DNA of 64,000 nucleotides from Salinispora tropica CNB-440 (lineage in GTDB: Bacteria > Actinomycetota > Actinomycetes > Mycobacteriales > Micromonosporaceae). The stretch covers positions 4,034,144 through 4,098,143 of the forward strand of contig NC_009380.1 of assembly GCF_000016425.1 (NCBI RefSeq), in the 5' to 3' direction. The position numbers were made by a program, and so were the translations under genes. This document shows positions 1 to 8,824 of the stretch, one piece after another (position 1 is the first letter of the stretch; each line of letters starts with the position of its first letter). Under the pieces are notes generated by a model. The model worked only from the letters and a program-made list of their open reading frames with translations. It had not been told where the DNA came from and made no database searches.

Positions 1-84
1 AGACTCGACTCGCGCGGCCGCTACGAGCGGCTGCCCGACGACGCCGCGGTCGGCGTGCGGCGAGACGAGAGATGGAGACGAACA

Positions 85-2640
85 GTGCCGGGAGTGCGCA
101 ACCTGACGCAGGCGGAGGCTACCGAGCGGAGCCGTCTACTCGACGTGACCGGGTACGACATCAACCTGGACCTGTCGAGCGCCGTGCAGGCCGAGGGCCA
201 CACGTTCCGGTCCCGGACCGAGGTCCGGTTCCGGTGTGATGAGCCGGGTGCGAGCACCTTCATCGAGGTCGCCGCGCATTCGGTCCGATCGGCCACCCTG
301 AATGGTACCCCTCTGGAGCTGGGCGGCTGGTCGGCGGAGAAGGGGCTCGCCCTGCCCGACCTGGCCGCCGAGAACACGCTCGTGGTGGATGCGGACTTCG
401 CGTACTCCAACAGTGGTCAGGGGCTACACCGCACGGTGGATCCCGTTGACGGTGAGACCTACCTCTACAGCCAGTTCGAGACGGCGGACGCACAACGGGT
501 CTACGCGGCCTTCGACCAACCCGACCTGAAGAGTGTCTACACCTGGCACGCCACCGTGCCGGAGCACTGGAAGGTCGTATCCAACATGCCGGTGGAGCGG
601 GAGGAGGCGGCCGGCGAGGGCTTGAAGAAGGTCCACTTCGTGGAGTCAGTGCGGATGAGCACCTACATCACCGCGCTCTGCGCCGGGCCCTACCACGAGG
701 CACGGGACAGCCACGACGGCATCGACCTGGGCGTCTTCGTCCGCGCATCGATGGCGCAGTACCTGGACGCCGACGACCTCTTCCTGATCACGAAGCAGGG
801 ATTCGACTTCTTCCACGCCCAGTTCGACATTCGGTACCCGCTGCCCAAGTACGACCAGCTCTGGGTGCCGGACTTCAACGCAGGCGCGATGGAGAACTTC
901 GGCTGCGTCACGCACGCCGAGTCGGCGTACATCTTCCGGTCCCAGGTGACCGACTTCGAGTACGAGCAGCGCGCCAACACGATCCTGCACGAGCTGGCGC
1001 ACATGTGGTTCGGTGACCTGGTCACCATGCGCTGGTGGAACGACCTCTGGCTGAACGAGTCGTTCGCCGAGTGGGCCAGCCACTGGTGCAACACCCACGC
1101 GACCCGCTTCGACCAGGCGTGGACCACCTTCCTCTCCGTCCGGAAGAACTGGGGCTACCGACAGGACCAGCTCTCCTCCACCCACCCGGTCTACTGCGAG
1201 ATGCCGGACCTGGAGGCGGTCGAGGTCAACTTCGACGGGATCACGTACGCCAAGGGCGCGAGCGTACTCAAGCAGCTCGTCGCGTACGTGGGCGAGGAGC
1301 CGTTCCTGGCCGGGCTCCGGTCGTACTTCCGCAAGCACGCCTGGGGTAACGCCACCTTCGACGACCTGCTCTCCGAGCTGGAGGCGGCCTCCGGGCGGGA
1401 GTTGCGCAAGTTCGCCGCCCAGTGGCTGGAGACCGCCCAGGTGAACACGCTGCGCCCGGAGGTGACGATCGACGCCGACGGCAGCTACCAGCGGGTCGTG
1501 GTTCGTCAGGAGGCACCGGCCGACCACCCGACCCTACGTACCCACCGCATCGGGGTCGGCCTCTACGACCGTACCGACGGCCGGCTGGTCCGCCGGGAGC
1601 GGTTGGAGGTCGACGTCGTCGGCGAGACGACGGAGCTGACCGCGCTGGCCGGGGTTCGCGCCGCGGATGTCCTGCTGCTCAACGACGAGGACCTGACCTA
1701 CGCCAAGCTCCGGCTCGACGAGCGGTCGATGGCCACCGTGGTGCAGTACATCAGCGGCTTCGAGTCGTCGTTGTCGCGGGCGTTGTGCTGGACTGCCGCG
1801 TGGGACATGATCCGCGACGCCGAGCTGGCCGCCCGGGACTACGTGGCGCTGGTACTCGCTGGCCTCCCCGCCGAGACCGACATCAACCTGGTCACCGCCA
1901 CCCTGCGGCAGGCCACCACCGCGCTCACCTTCTACGCCGACCCGATGTGGGCGCCGAACGGCTGGGCCGACCTGGCCCGGACCGCGAAGACCGCCCTCGC
2001 CGCCGCCGAGCCGGGCAGCGGCTTCCAGCTCGCCTGGGCTCGGGCGTACGCCTCCGCCGGTCGGTCGTCTGAGGACCTGGCAACGTTGCGTGGCTGGCTG
2101 GAGGGGAACGGGGTGCCGCCCGGCCTGCGCATGGAGACCGAGCTGCGATGGACGGTGCTGACCGCGCTGGTGACCAACGGCGCAGCCGGCCCCGACGAGA
2201 TCGAGGCGGAGCTGGCCACCGACCGTACCGCCAGCGGCGAGCGGGAAGCCGCGCTCGCGCACGCGCTCGTGCCGACGCCGGAGAACAAGGCAGCCGTCTG
2301 GGCCCGGTTGACCGGTCCGGAGCCGCTGCCGAACTGGCGGCACCGAGCGCTGTTGCAGGGCTTCGCCCACCCGACGCAGGTCGAGCTGGTCCGCCCTTAC
2401 CGGGAGCGGTACTTCGCCACCATCGCCCAGGTCTGGGCCAGCCGGGACAGCGAGCCGGCCCAGGAGTTCGTCCTGCTGGCATACCCGGCGTACCTGGTTG
2501 AGGAGGAGACCGTGGCGGCGACCGACGGATGGCTGGCCGGCGAGGGCCAACCGGCACCGCTGCGGCGGCTGGTCGCCGAGGGCCGCGACGGCGTCGTCCG
2601 GGCCCTCAAGGCCCGGGCGCGGGACGCCCGAAGCGGCTGA
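85..2640 (+). CDS. pepN: Aminopeptidase N (M1 family)
   Basis: Zinc aminopeptidase that removes N-terminal residues from peptides in the cytoplasm. The exopeptidase motif GAMEN lies at residues 267-271, the zinc site HELAH at 302-306, and the third ligand Glu325 in NESF, the spacing expected for HEXXH-18-E. The C-terminal half is the helical ERAP1-like domain, and the 851-residue length fits actinobacterial PepN. The frame is open to the window edge; GTG 85 was chosen because GGAG lies at 74-77 and the conserved N-terminus starts just after. The gene converges on a DUF5130/ctaJ pair, an order I recall from mycobacteria (Rv2467 region). Bases 1-84 show no recognisable gene. Confidence 0.96.
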   Translation: MPGVRNLTQAEATERSRLLDVTGYDINLDLSSAVQAEGHTFRSRTEVRFRCDEPGASTFIEVAAHSVRSATLNGTPLELGGWSAEKGLALPDLAAENTLVVDADFAYSNSGQGLHRTVDPVDGETYLYSQFETADAQRVYAAFDQPDLKSVYTWHATVPEHWKVVSNMPVEREEAAGEGLKKVHFVESVRMSTYITALCAGPYHEARDSHDGIDLGVFVRASMAQYLDADDLFLITKQGFDFFHAQFDIRYPLPKYDQLWVPDFNAGAMENFGCVTHAESAYIFRSQVTDFEYEQRANTILHELAHMWFGDLVTMRWWNDLWLNESFAEWASHWCNTHATRFDQAWTTFLSVRKNWGYRQDQLSSTHPVYCEMPDLEAVEVNFDGITYAKGASVLKQLVAYVGEEPFLAGLRSYFRKHAWGNATFDDLLSELEAASGRELRKFAAQWLETAQVNTLRPEVTIDADGSYQRVVVRQEAPADHPTLRTHRIGVGLYDRTDGRLVRRERLEVDVVGETTELTALAGVRAADVLLLNDEDLTYAKLRLDERSMATVVQYISGFESSLSRALCWTAAWDMIRDAELAARDYVALVLAGLPAETDINLVTATLRQATTALTFYADPMWAPNGWADLARTAKTALAAAEPGSGFQLAWARAYASAGRSSEDLATLRGWLEGNGVPPGLRMETELRWTVLTALVTNGAAGPDEIEAELATDRTASGEREAALAHALVPTPENKAAVWARLTGPEPLPNWRHRALLQGFAHPTQVELVRPYRERYFATIAQVWASRDSEPAQEFVLLAYPAYLVEEETVAATDGWLAGEGQPAPLRRLVAEGRDGVVRALKARARDARSG

Positions 2641-2648
2641 ACGACAAA

Positions 2649-2693
2649 GGCCCGGGGCCGGTGCGAGGCGTTCGCCCACACCGGCCCCGGGCC
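2649..2693. terminator. Bidirectional terminator hairpin between pepN and DUF5130 gene
   Basis: A perfect 15-bp inverted repeat (arms 2649-2663 and 2679-2693, 15-nt loop) lies between two convergent stop codons. The stem is almost all G and C. There is no clear T tail on either side, as is common for actinobacterial terminators. Confidence 0.75.
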
Positions 2694-2710
2694 GAGTGCA
2701 CTACCGGGTG

Positions 2711-3124
2711 TCAGCAGCCCTTGCCGGCGTGGCTGGCCAGCTGGTCCAGGCCGGTAACGATGCCACCGGTCAGGTCGCCGCCGCCGAAGGCAGCCACCAT
2801 CGACAGCGCGGCGAGCCGCACGTACGTGTCCGGGATGCGCTTGCGGGCGTGCCGGCCGGTGACGATCTCCAGCTGCCGCTGATTCGGCGAGATCGCGATC
2901 AGGACCGACCGGTCGGGGTCGGCGAGCTGGCGGTGCAGCCGCTCGGCTTCCTCCCGGACCGGCTCGTCGAGGCCACCGACGAAAATCGAGAAGGTCAGCC
3001 CGGTGCTCTGGTCGGCCAGGCGCATGGCCTCGTCAACGCGGAGCAGCTGGCGGGTCGAGAACGGGCCGTCCAGCTCCGGCGGGGCGGCCGTCTCGGACGA
3101 CGGCTGCATCTCACCAACGGTCAC
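2711..3124 (-). CDS. DUF5130 (TPM-like) domain protein
   Basis: Protein of about 137 residues resembling the actinobacterial DUF5130 family, related to TPM domains. No enzyme activity can be assigned. The fold region runs from about residue 20 (FSTRQLLRVDEAM) to the C-terminal Gly/Ala stretch. GTG 3124 was chosen because a GGAGG sits five bases upstream; GTG 3142 and ATG 3109 are alternatives. It overlaps the end of the upstream ctaJ-like gene by 14 nt, so the two are probably translated together. The pairing with ctaJ and convergent pepN appears conserved in actinobacteria, hinting at a link to the respiratory chain or envelope, which is inference. Confidence 0.8.
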   Translation of the reverse strand: MTVGEMQPSSETAAPPELDGPFSTRQLLRVDEAMRLADQSTGLTFSIFVGGLDEPVREEAERLHRQLADPDRSVLIAISPNQRQLEIVTGRHARKRIPDTYVRLAALSMVAAFGGGDLTGGIVTGLDQLASHAGKGC

Positions 3125-3422
3125 TTGCGCCTCCGGTTCCACCGGCCGGCGCCTCCTGGCCGGCCTGCTCCTGCTTACGACCCGACAGCGCGGGCGCCTG
3201 GGCGCCGGCGGCCAGTGTGGTGCCCGCCGAGTCGGCCAGTTCCTCCGGACTACTCAGAAACCAGACCGGTGTGAAGTCGAAGGGCCGGCCCGGCCGGTAG
3301 CGCTTGCCACCGCCACCGACGCCGCGGCTGCTGGCGGCCCATGCCACACCAGCGATTACCAGCGCCGCTACCGTCGGGATTCCGACGAAGACCAGCAACG
3401 TATCGGTTACAGACAATCCCAA
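3111..3422 (-). CDS. ctaJ: Probable aa3-type cytochrome oxidase subunit CtaJ
   Basis: Small 103-residue protein with one N-terminal membrane helix (about residues 8-30) followed by a basic RYRPGRPFDFTPVWF segment and a low-complexity Ala/Gly/Pro tail. That combination matches the small actinobacterial CtaJ subunit described in mycobacterial bc1-aa3 supercomplexes. The position next to DUF5130 and pepN supports the call. It starts at TTG 3422 or TTG 3416; the second has a better spaced G-rich site. The name rests on pattern memory and not on an alignment. Confidence 0.6.
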   Translation of the reverse strand: MGLSVTDTLLVFVGIPTVAALVIAGVAWAASSRGVGGGGKRYRPGRPFDFTPVWFLSSPEELADSAGTTLAAGAQAPALSGRKQEQAGQEAPAGGTGGASDRW

Positions 3423-3468
3423 CGCCCCCAGGCGAAAGAGAGACCAGGAATCCGGGTCGGGTGGACGG

Positions 3469-4935
3469 TCATGCGGACGATTCCCCGACTCCGCTTGTGG
3501 TATTCACGTTAGCGGAGCCAACCGCTCGCCAGATTGCGGGGTGGCGATCCCACCCCCCACTGAGCTGCTCCAGCTGGGCAGCGGTGGCGAGCAGGCGTGC
3601 GTCGTCGCCCTGCCGACCGCTGAGGAGGACCCCGACCGGCAGCCCGTCGGCGGTGGCCCCCACCGGGAGCGACACCGAAGGGTCACCCGTAACGTTAAAA
3701 ATCGCACAATAAGGCGAGAACCGCCGTTGTCGGTCGAAGTCGTCTGCGGGGTCAGGAACATCGGTAAACCAGCCCACCGGTGCCTGCGGCATGGCGAGGG
3801 TGGGACAGAGCAGCAGATCACAGCCGGCGGTCCGGCGTACCCCGAGACGGACCTGCGCCTGCAGCTCGCCGAGCGTGGCGGTGAGGCTGGCAGCGGAGAT
3901 CGCCGCCCCGCGGTTCCGCAGCAACCGGGTCAACGGCAGCAGCTGGCTCTCTCGCTCGGGCGGCACCGGGGCGAGCGCAAGCACGTACCAGACGATCTCG
4001 AACAGCGGCCAAGCCGTCGGCGTCAACGGCGGTGGCACCTCGACCACCTCATGACCAGCAGCGGTGAGCAGGGCGGCAGCCTGGTCCACGGCGGCGACGC
4101 AGTCCGGGTGCACCGACTCGTCGGCGAGCATCGGGGCGGTGAAGCGGCCGATCCGCAGCCGGCCCGGCGCGGCGGTCCGGGCCGCCGCGAGCCACCCACC
4201 GGCCGGCGGTGGCGGCGCCAGGTAGGGCTCACCGGGAACCGGCTGAGCCAGCACATCGAGCAACGCAGCCACGTCGGCCACGGTCCGCCCGATCGGGCCG
4301 CTGGTCGGCAGGCCGTACGCACCGAAACCGACCGGGCCGCCGGAGACCACCCCGCGGCTGGGCTTGTAGCCGACCAACCCGCACATCGATGCCGGGATAC
4401 GCAGCGAGCCGCCGCCGTCGGAGCCCTGGGCCACCGGAAGGAGACCGGCCGCCACCGCGGCTGCCGCGCCACCGCTGGAGCCACCGGCGGTGTAGGCGAG
4501 ATCCCACGGGTTACGGGCCGGCGGGGCGACCCGCCCCTCGGAGTAGAGCGAACAGCCCAGCTCGGAGGTGGTCGTCTTGCCGAGGCTGACCAGCCCGGCG
4601 GCCCGGATGAATCGGACCACGTCCGCGTCGACCGGCGGTACGAAGTCGGCAAAGGCAGCAGAACCAAAGGTTGTGCGCACGCCAGCGGTGAGGGTCAGGT
4701 CCTTGATCGCTGTGGGCACGCCGTGCAACGGCCCCCGCGCCGCGACCGGAACGGCGTCGGCCGCGTCGGCGGCGGCGAGGGCCGCCTCCGGGGTCACGGT
4801 GACGAACGCGCCGACGGTGTCACCGAGCGCCGCCACCCGGGTCAGGTGGTGTTCGACCAGTTCCCGGCTGGTCCGCTCGCCGCTGGCGACAGCGGCGGCC
4901 TGCTCCAGTGCGGTCTCCTCGTGCGGCTCGGTCAT
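3469..4935 (-). CDS. Amidase-signature hydrolase at the end of the tryptophan operon
   Basis: Amidase-signature enzyme of 488 residues with an intact Ser-cisSer-Lys triad: Lys78 (AIKDL), Ser153 (GGSSGG) and Ser177 (GSDGGGS). It is the most downstream gene of the kynurenine meta-cleavage operon and is joined to nbaD by an ATGA overlap. Substrate cannot be read from sequence. All steps from tryptophan to acetyl-CoA are encoded upstream except N-formylkynurenine hydrolysis, so this enzyme is a candidate arylformamidase; that is inference. Other possibilities are a general aryl or aliphatic amidase. Family and active site are clear, function is not. Confidence 0.9.
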   Translation of the reverse strand: MTEPHEETALEQAAAVASGERTSRELVEHHLTRVAALGDTVGAFVTVTPEAALAAADAADAVPVAARGPLHGVPTAIKDLTLTAGVRTTFGSAAFADFVPPVDADVVRFIRAAGLVSLGKTTTSELGCSLYSEGRVAPPARNPWDLAYTAGGSSGGAAAAVAAGLLPVAQGSDGGGSLRIPASMCGLVGYKPSRGVVSGGPVGFGAYGLPTSGPIGRTVADVAALLDVLAQPVPGEPYLAPPPPAGGWLAAARTAAPGRLRIGRFTAPMLADESVHPDCVAAVDQAAALLTAAGHEVVEVPPPLTPTAWPLFEIVWYVLALAPVPPERESQLLPLTRLLRNRGAAISAASLTATLGELQAQVRLGVRRTAGCDLLLCPTLAMPQAPVGWFTDVPDPADDFDRQRRFSPYCAIFNVTGDPSVSLPVGATADGLPVGVLLSGRQGDDARLLATAAQLEQLSGGWDRHPAIWRAVGSANVNTTSGVGESSA

Positions 4936-6017
4936 GCCGTTATCCTGCCCGCTGCCCGATCGGGCCGCCGCCCCGACAGGCCGTACGAGTCAGTGACGGT
5001 GGCCTCGCCCTGCCCCCGGGGGGAGAGGAAGCGCAGCGCGTTGCCGCCGAGTAGGCCGGCGCGTTGGTCGGGGGTGAGGAAGTCGGACCGGTGCACAACC
5101 GTACCGACCGGCCGCTCCCCCAGTGGGTACGGATAGTCACTGCCGAGCAGCACCTGGTCAGCGCCCATCGCGTCGACCAACAGCCGCAACGCCGCCGGTT
5201 CGAACACCACCGAGTCGACGAAGAACCGGTCCACGTACGAGCCGGGGGGCCGGGCCGAGGCACCACGGACCAGGTCCCCGCGGCGGTGCCAGGCGTTGTC
5301 CGCGCGGCCCAGCCAGAACGGGAAGCTGCCACCGCCGTGGGCGAAGCAGATCCGTAACGTCTCCGGCACCCGGTCGAAGACCCCGCCGAGGATCATCGCC
5401 AACACCGACAGGTGGGTCTCGGCCGGCATCCCGGTAAGCCACCGCGCCATCCACCGATCCAGCCGTGGCCCGCCGGGCATGTCCCACGGGTGGACGAAGA
5501 CCGGCGCGCCGACCTCGGCGCAGTGGGTGAGGAACTCGACGATGCCGCTGTCGTCCAGGTCGAGGTCGCCGACGTGGTTGCCGATCTCCACCCCGGCGTG
5601 CCCGGCGGCGAGACAGCGGTCCAACTCGGCGCAGGCGACCTCCGGGTCCTGCAACGGCACCTGGCAGAACGGAACCAGCCGGCCGCCCCCGTTGGCCGTG
5701 ATCTCCACCATGCGGTCGTTGAAGATCCGAGCCACCTTGACCGCCTGGGCGGCGGGGCGGTCATAACAGAAGAAGACTGGCGTCGGCGAGACCACCTGCA
5801 CGTCGACACCGTCGGCGGCCATGTCGGCCAGTCGGATCGCCGGGTCCCAGCACTCCGCGCCGACCGGGCGGAACTCCATCTCGCCGACCATGATCATCGC
5901 AGCGCGCTCGGAGTCGACCCGCAGCCAGGGCCAGCCAGAACCACCGCAGGCCGCAGCGAGGTCCGGCCAACCCCGTGGTACGGCGTGCGAGTGCACATCA
6001 ATGACCGGTGTACCCAT
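4932..6017 (-). CDS. nbaD: 2-Amino-3-carboxymuconate-6-semialdehyde decarboxylase
   Basis: Amidohydrolase-superfamily decarboxylase of 361 residues that converts ACMS, the product of 3-hydroxyanthranilate cleavage, to 2-aminomuconate semialdehyde. Metal-binding motifs are visible: His9 and His11 in the N-terminal DVHSH, a central FVHPWDMPGG, FAHGGG, and the C-terminal GSDYPYP aspartate. This pattern is typical of ACMSD and related decarboxylases. ATG 6017 overlaps the nbaC stop by one base and gives the expected N-terminus. It competes with spontaneous quinolinate formation, so tight coupling to nbaC makes biochemical sense. Confidence 0.93.
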   Translation of the reverse strand: MGTPVIDVHSHAVPRGWPDLAAACGGSGWPWLRVDSERAAMIMVGEMEFRPVGAECWDPAIRLADMAADGVDVQVVSPTPVFFCYDRPAAQAVKVARIFNDRMVEITANGGGRLVPFCQVPLQDPEVACAELDRCLAAGHAGVEIGNHVGDLDLDDSGIVEFLTHCAEVGAPVFVHPWDMPGGPRLDRWMARWLTGMPAETHLSVLAMILGGVFDRVPETLRICFAHGGGSFPFWLGRADNAWHRRGDLVRGASARPPGSYVDRFFVDSVVFEPAALRLLVDAMGADQVLLGSDYPYPLGERPVGTVVHRSDFLTPDQRAGLLGGNALRFLSPRGQGEATVTDSYGLSGRRPDRAAGRITA

Positions 6018-6541
6018 CAGCCCTTGCCCGGGTGCAGCGTGCCGCACTGGTCACAGGTCCGCGCCGCCTCGTCGGCGTAGAACGTGGCGAAGACCGGGGG
6101 CAGATCGGCGGCGATGTCACGGACCTGCAACTCCACCTCGTGCACCTTGTTGGTGCACTCGGGGCAGTACCACTGGAACCGTTCCAGAGTGCCCTCCTGG
6201 CGAACCCGCTCGATGACCATCCCGATCGAGCCGGCCACCGGCCGCTGGGGCGAGTGCGGAACTCCGCGCGGCAGCATCCACATCTGCCCCTCGCGGATGT
6301 GCACCGTCTGTGGCCCGTCCGGGAGCATCAGGTTGACATGCATGTCCCCTTTGATCTGATAGAAGAACTCCTCGTACGGTTCAACGTGATAGTCGGTGCG
6401 CTGGTTCGGCCCGCCGACGACCATGACGATGAAGTCGGAACTGCCGGGAAGCAGTTCCTTGTTGCCCACCGGTGGCTTCAGCAGGTGCTGGTTGTCCGCG
6501 ATCCAACCGGGGAAGCTGAACGGCTCGGCGACCTCGTTCAC
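6017..6541 (-). CDS. nbaC: 3-Hydroxyanthranilate 3,4-dioxygenase
   Basis: Cupin ring-cleaving dioxygenase of 174 residues that opens 3-hydroxyanthranilate with O2 to give ACMS. The catalytic iron ligands appear as His52, Glu58 and His96. Two CxxC pairs (Cys126/129 and Cys163/166) form the second, rubredoxin-like iron site seen in bacterial enzymes. The start is GTG 6541, preceded by a near-perfect AAGGAGGT five bases upstream and overlapping the nbaF stop as GTGA. It lies between nbaF and nbaD in the operon. Confidence 0.95.
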   Translation of the reverse strand: MNEVAEPFSFPGWIADNQHLLKPPVGNKELLPGSSDFIVMVVGGPNQRTDYHVEPYEEFFYQIKGDMHVNLMLPDGPQTVHIREGQMWMLPRGVPHSPQRPVAGSIGMVIERVRQEGTLERFQWYCPECTNKVHEVELQVRDIAADLPPVFATFYADEAARTCDQCGTLHPGKG

Positions 6542-7002
6542 AACGGACCTCCTTCGGGGCACCGGGCGACGGCTTGCATTTCGATCAACAGGTGCGGGTG
6601 CGGCAGCTGGTGGACCGCCACGGTGGTCCGGGTCGGCCCGCTCGCGTCGAAGAACTCCGCCCACACCGTGTTGTAGCCACCGAAGTCGTTCATGTTGACC
6701 AGGTAGCTGGTCACCTGCACCAGGTCGGCCAGCCCCGCACCGACCGGGTGGAGCAGATCCCGGATGTTCGCGATCACCGCCCGGGTCTGTGCCCGGATAT
6801 CGAGGTCGGTGGTACCGAACTCGTCGACGGTGACACCCGCGAAGGTGTTGTCCGGGCGACGAGAGGAGGTGCCGGAGACGAAGATGAAGCCACCGGCCAC
6901 CTTGACGTGCGGGAAGGCCCCACGCGGCACGGCTTTCCCGGGCACGACCCGGGCGTCTGCCCGCCCGACGGGCTCCTGCACCGATGGTCCACCGCCGGTC
7001 AT
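6538..7002 (-). CDS. nbaF: RidA-family 2-aminomuconate deaminase
   Basis: Protein of 154 residues of the RidA/YjgF family, with the conserved tail TTVAVHQLPHPHLLIEMQAVA. In Pseudomonas meta-cleavage kynurenine pathways the 2-aminomuconate deaminase belongs to this family, and the position between dioxygenase and decarboxylase genes supports that role here. It would release ammonia from 2-aminomuconate to form 4-oxalocrotonate. ATG 7002 overlaps the upstream stop as ATGA. A generic enamine/imine deaminase role is possible, but the operon context favours the specific one. Confidence 0.88.
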   Translation of the reverse strand: MTGGGPSVQEPVGRADARVVPGKAVPRGAFPHVKVAGGFIFVSGTSSRRPDNTFAGVTVDEFGTTDLDIRAQTRAVIANIRDLLHPVGAGLADLVQVTSYLVNMNDFGGYNTVWAEFFDASGPTRTTVAVHQLPHPHLLIEMQAVARCPEGGPL

Positions 7003-7772
7003 GCCGCCGCCCTCAACGACGCGGCGCCGAGCTTCTCCACGACCGCGCGGACGTGCGCGCCGGGTCGTAGCGCGACGGCGGCAGTTGCGGCGCCGGCCAG
7101 AAAGACCCAGCCCGCACGGAGCCGAACCCCGCGCTGGCCGGCAAGCCGGACTCCCTCGTCGAATGCGCGGCGTGGGTCGCCGAGGATCGCCGCGGTCGAC
7201 CCCACCTGGGTGACCTGTCCATCGATCTCCAGCAGCACGCCCAGGTTGTCCAGGCCGTCCGGAACCGGGCACCACGGCCCCACCACGAAGGCCCCCGCCG
7301 ACGTGTTGTCGGCGATGACGTCCGGCAGGGAGAAGGTGAAGTTTGCGTACCGGGAGTCGATCAGCTCGATGGCCGGCGCCACGGCGCGGACCGCGGTGGC
7401 GAACTCCGCGACCGGCTCGCCCGGCTCGGGCTGCCGGTCCAGCAGGAAGGCCACCTCCGGCTCCACCCGGGGATGGATGAAGTCTCCGATGGAGATGGTC
7501 CCGCCGTCGGCGACCCGCATCCGGTCAGTGAGCCGGCCCCAGATCACCTCGTCCACGCCGACCTGGGCCATCTTCGCCTTACTGGTCAGCCCCATCTTGA
7601 GACCCACCAGTTGCTCGCCCCGGTCCAGCCGGCGCCGCACCAACTCGGCCTGCACCGCGTACGCGGCGTCGACGTCGAGCCCGGTCTCGGCGGCGAGCTG
7701 GCCGATCGCCGTGCCCCGGTCGGCCGCCGCGACCAGTTGGCCGGCGATGCCGGCGATGTCTGGTCCGATCAC
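6999..7772 (-). CDS. nbaG: 4-Oxalocrotonate decarboxylase (FAH family)
   Basis: Fumarylacetoacetate-hydrolase-fold enzyme of 257 residues. The [12 protein letters not shown] motif and EPEVAFLL metal-site segment are typical of the decarboxylase/hydratase pair. I assign the decarboxylase, giving 2-oxopent-4-enoate, because the WGRLTDRM region matches 4-oxalocrotonate decarboxylases while the paralogue at 9744-10541 looks like the hydratase. The two paralogues are related and the assignments could in principle be swapped. GTG 7772 has GGAGGA upstream and a GTGA overlap. Confidence 0.87.
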
Positions 7773-8824
7773 GTCTCCTCCTTGCCAGCCAGGTCCAGCG
7801 CCACATCCACGATCATGTCCTCCTGGCCACCGACCATCTGGCGCCGGCCCAGCTCGACCAGAATCGAGCGGACGTCCACGCCGTAGCGTTCGGCGGCCCG
7901 CTCAGCGTGCCGCAGGAAGCTGGAGTAGACCCCGGCGTAGCCCAGCGAGAGCGTCTCCCGGTCCACCCGCACCGGTCGGTCCTGCAACGGCCGGACCACG
8001 TCCTCGGCCGCGTCCATCAGCGCGAAGACGTCGCAGCCGTGCTCCCAGCCGTGCAACTCGGCGACCGCGACGAAGACCTCCAGCGGTGCGTTACCCGCGC
8101 CCGCACCCTGCCCGGCGAGGGAGGCGTCGACCCGGACGGTTCGGCCAACCGGTGTGCCCAGCGGCCCGTCCCCGAGGATCCGGCCGTGCTCCACCGCGAC
8201 CACGCTGTTGGCCACACCGAGCGAGAGGTTGTGGTGGGCGTGGATGCCGATCTGCGTCTCCGGTTCGAGTACCTGACGGTAGGCGTCGATCCGCTCGGCC
8301 ACGTCGGACATCAGGAGCCGGCCGCCGGAGTCGGTGACGTAGACGCAGTGCGCCCCGTACGACTCCATGAGCTTGGCCTGCGCTGCCAGGTCAACCGGAT
8401 CGTTCATGTGGGCCATCATCAGGAACCCGGAGACGTCCATCCCGTTCTCCCGAGCCCAGCCGATGTGTTGTGCGGAGATGTCGGCCTCGGTGCAGTGGGT
8501 GGCGATCCGAACGCTGGTCACGCCGAGGGCCCGCGCGGCCTTCAGGTCGGCGATGGTGCCGATTCCGGGGACCAGCAGCGTGGTCAGCCGCGCCGTGGTC
8601 AGTACCTCGGCCGCCGCCGCGATCCACTCGGCGTCGCTCGCCGCGCCGTGCCCGTAGTTGACACTCGACCCGGCCAGCCCGTCACCGTGCGCCACCTCGA
8701 TGGCGGCGATTCCGGCGGCGTCGAGGGCGGCGGCGATCGTCCGCACCTGGTCAACGGTGTAGCGGTGGGCGATGGCGTGCATCCCGTCCCGCAGCGTCAC
8801 ATCCTGGAGGTAGAGCGGGGTCAT
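7769..8824 (-). CDS. nbaI: 4-Hydroxy-2-oxovalerate aldolase
   Basis: DmpG/MhpE-type aldolase of 351 residues that splits 4-hydroxy-2-oxovalerate into pyruvate and acetaldehyde. The N-terminal TIM-barrel motif [10 protein letters not shown] contains catalytic Arg12 and the metal ligand Asp13; the other metal ligands are in GIHAHHN. The C-terminal DmpG communication domain is present. It is next to the acylating acetaldehyde dehydrogenase with an ATGA overlap, as expected for the channelling DmpFG complex. A long open frame continues upstream of ATG 8824 but is only the opposite-frame shadow of nbaJ. Confidence 0.95.

Noticed and set aside
1..84. End of an upstream gene
   Set aside because: Frames are open but too short to recognise; the pepN frame itself is open, so nothing can be supported.
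3304..5136. Long plus-strand open frame opposite the amidase gene
   Set aside because: Arg/Gly-rich translation without domains, mirrored by an amidase with an intact triad on the other strand; high-GC shadow frame.
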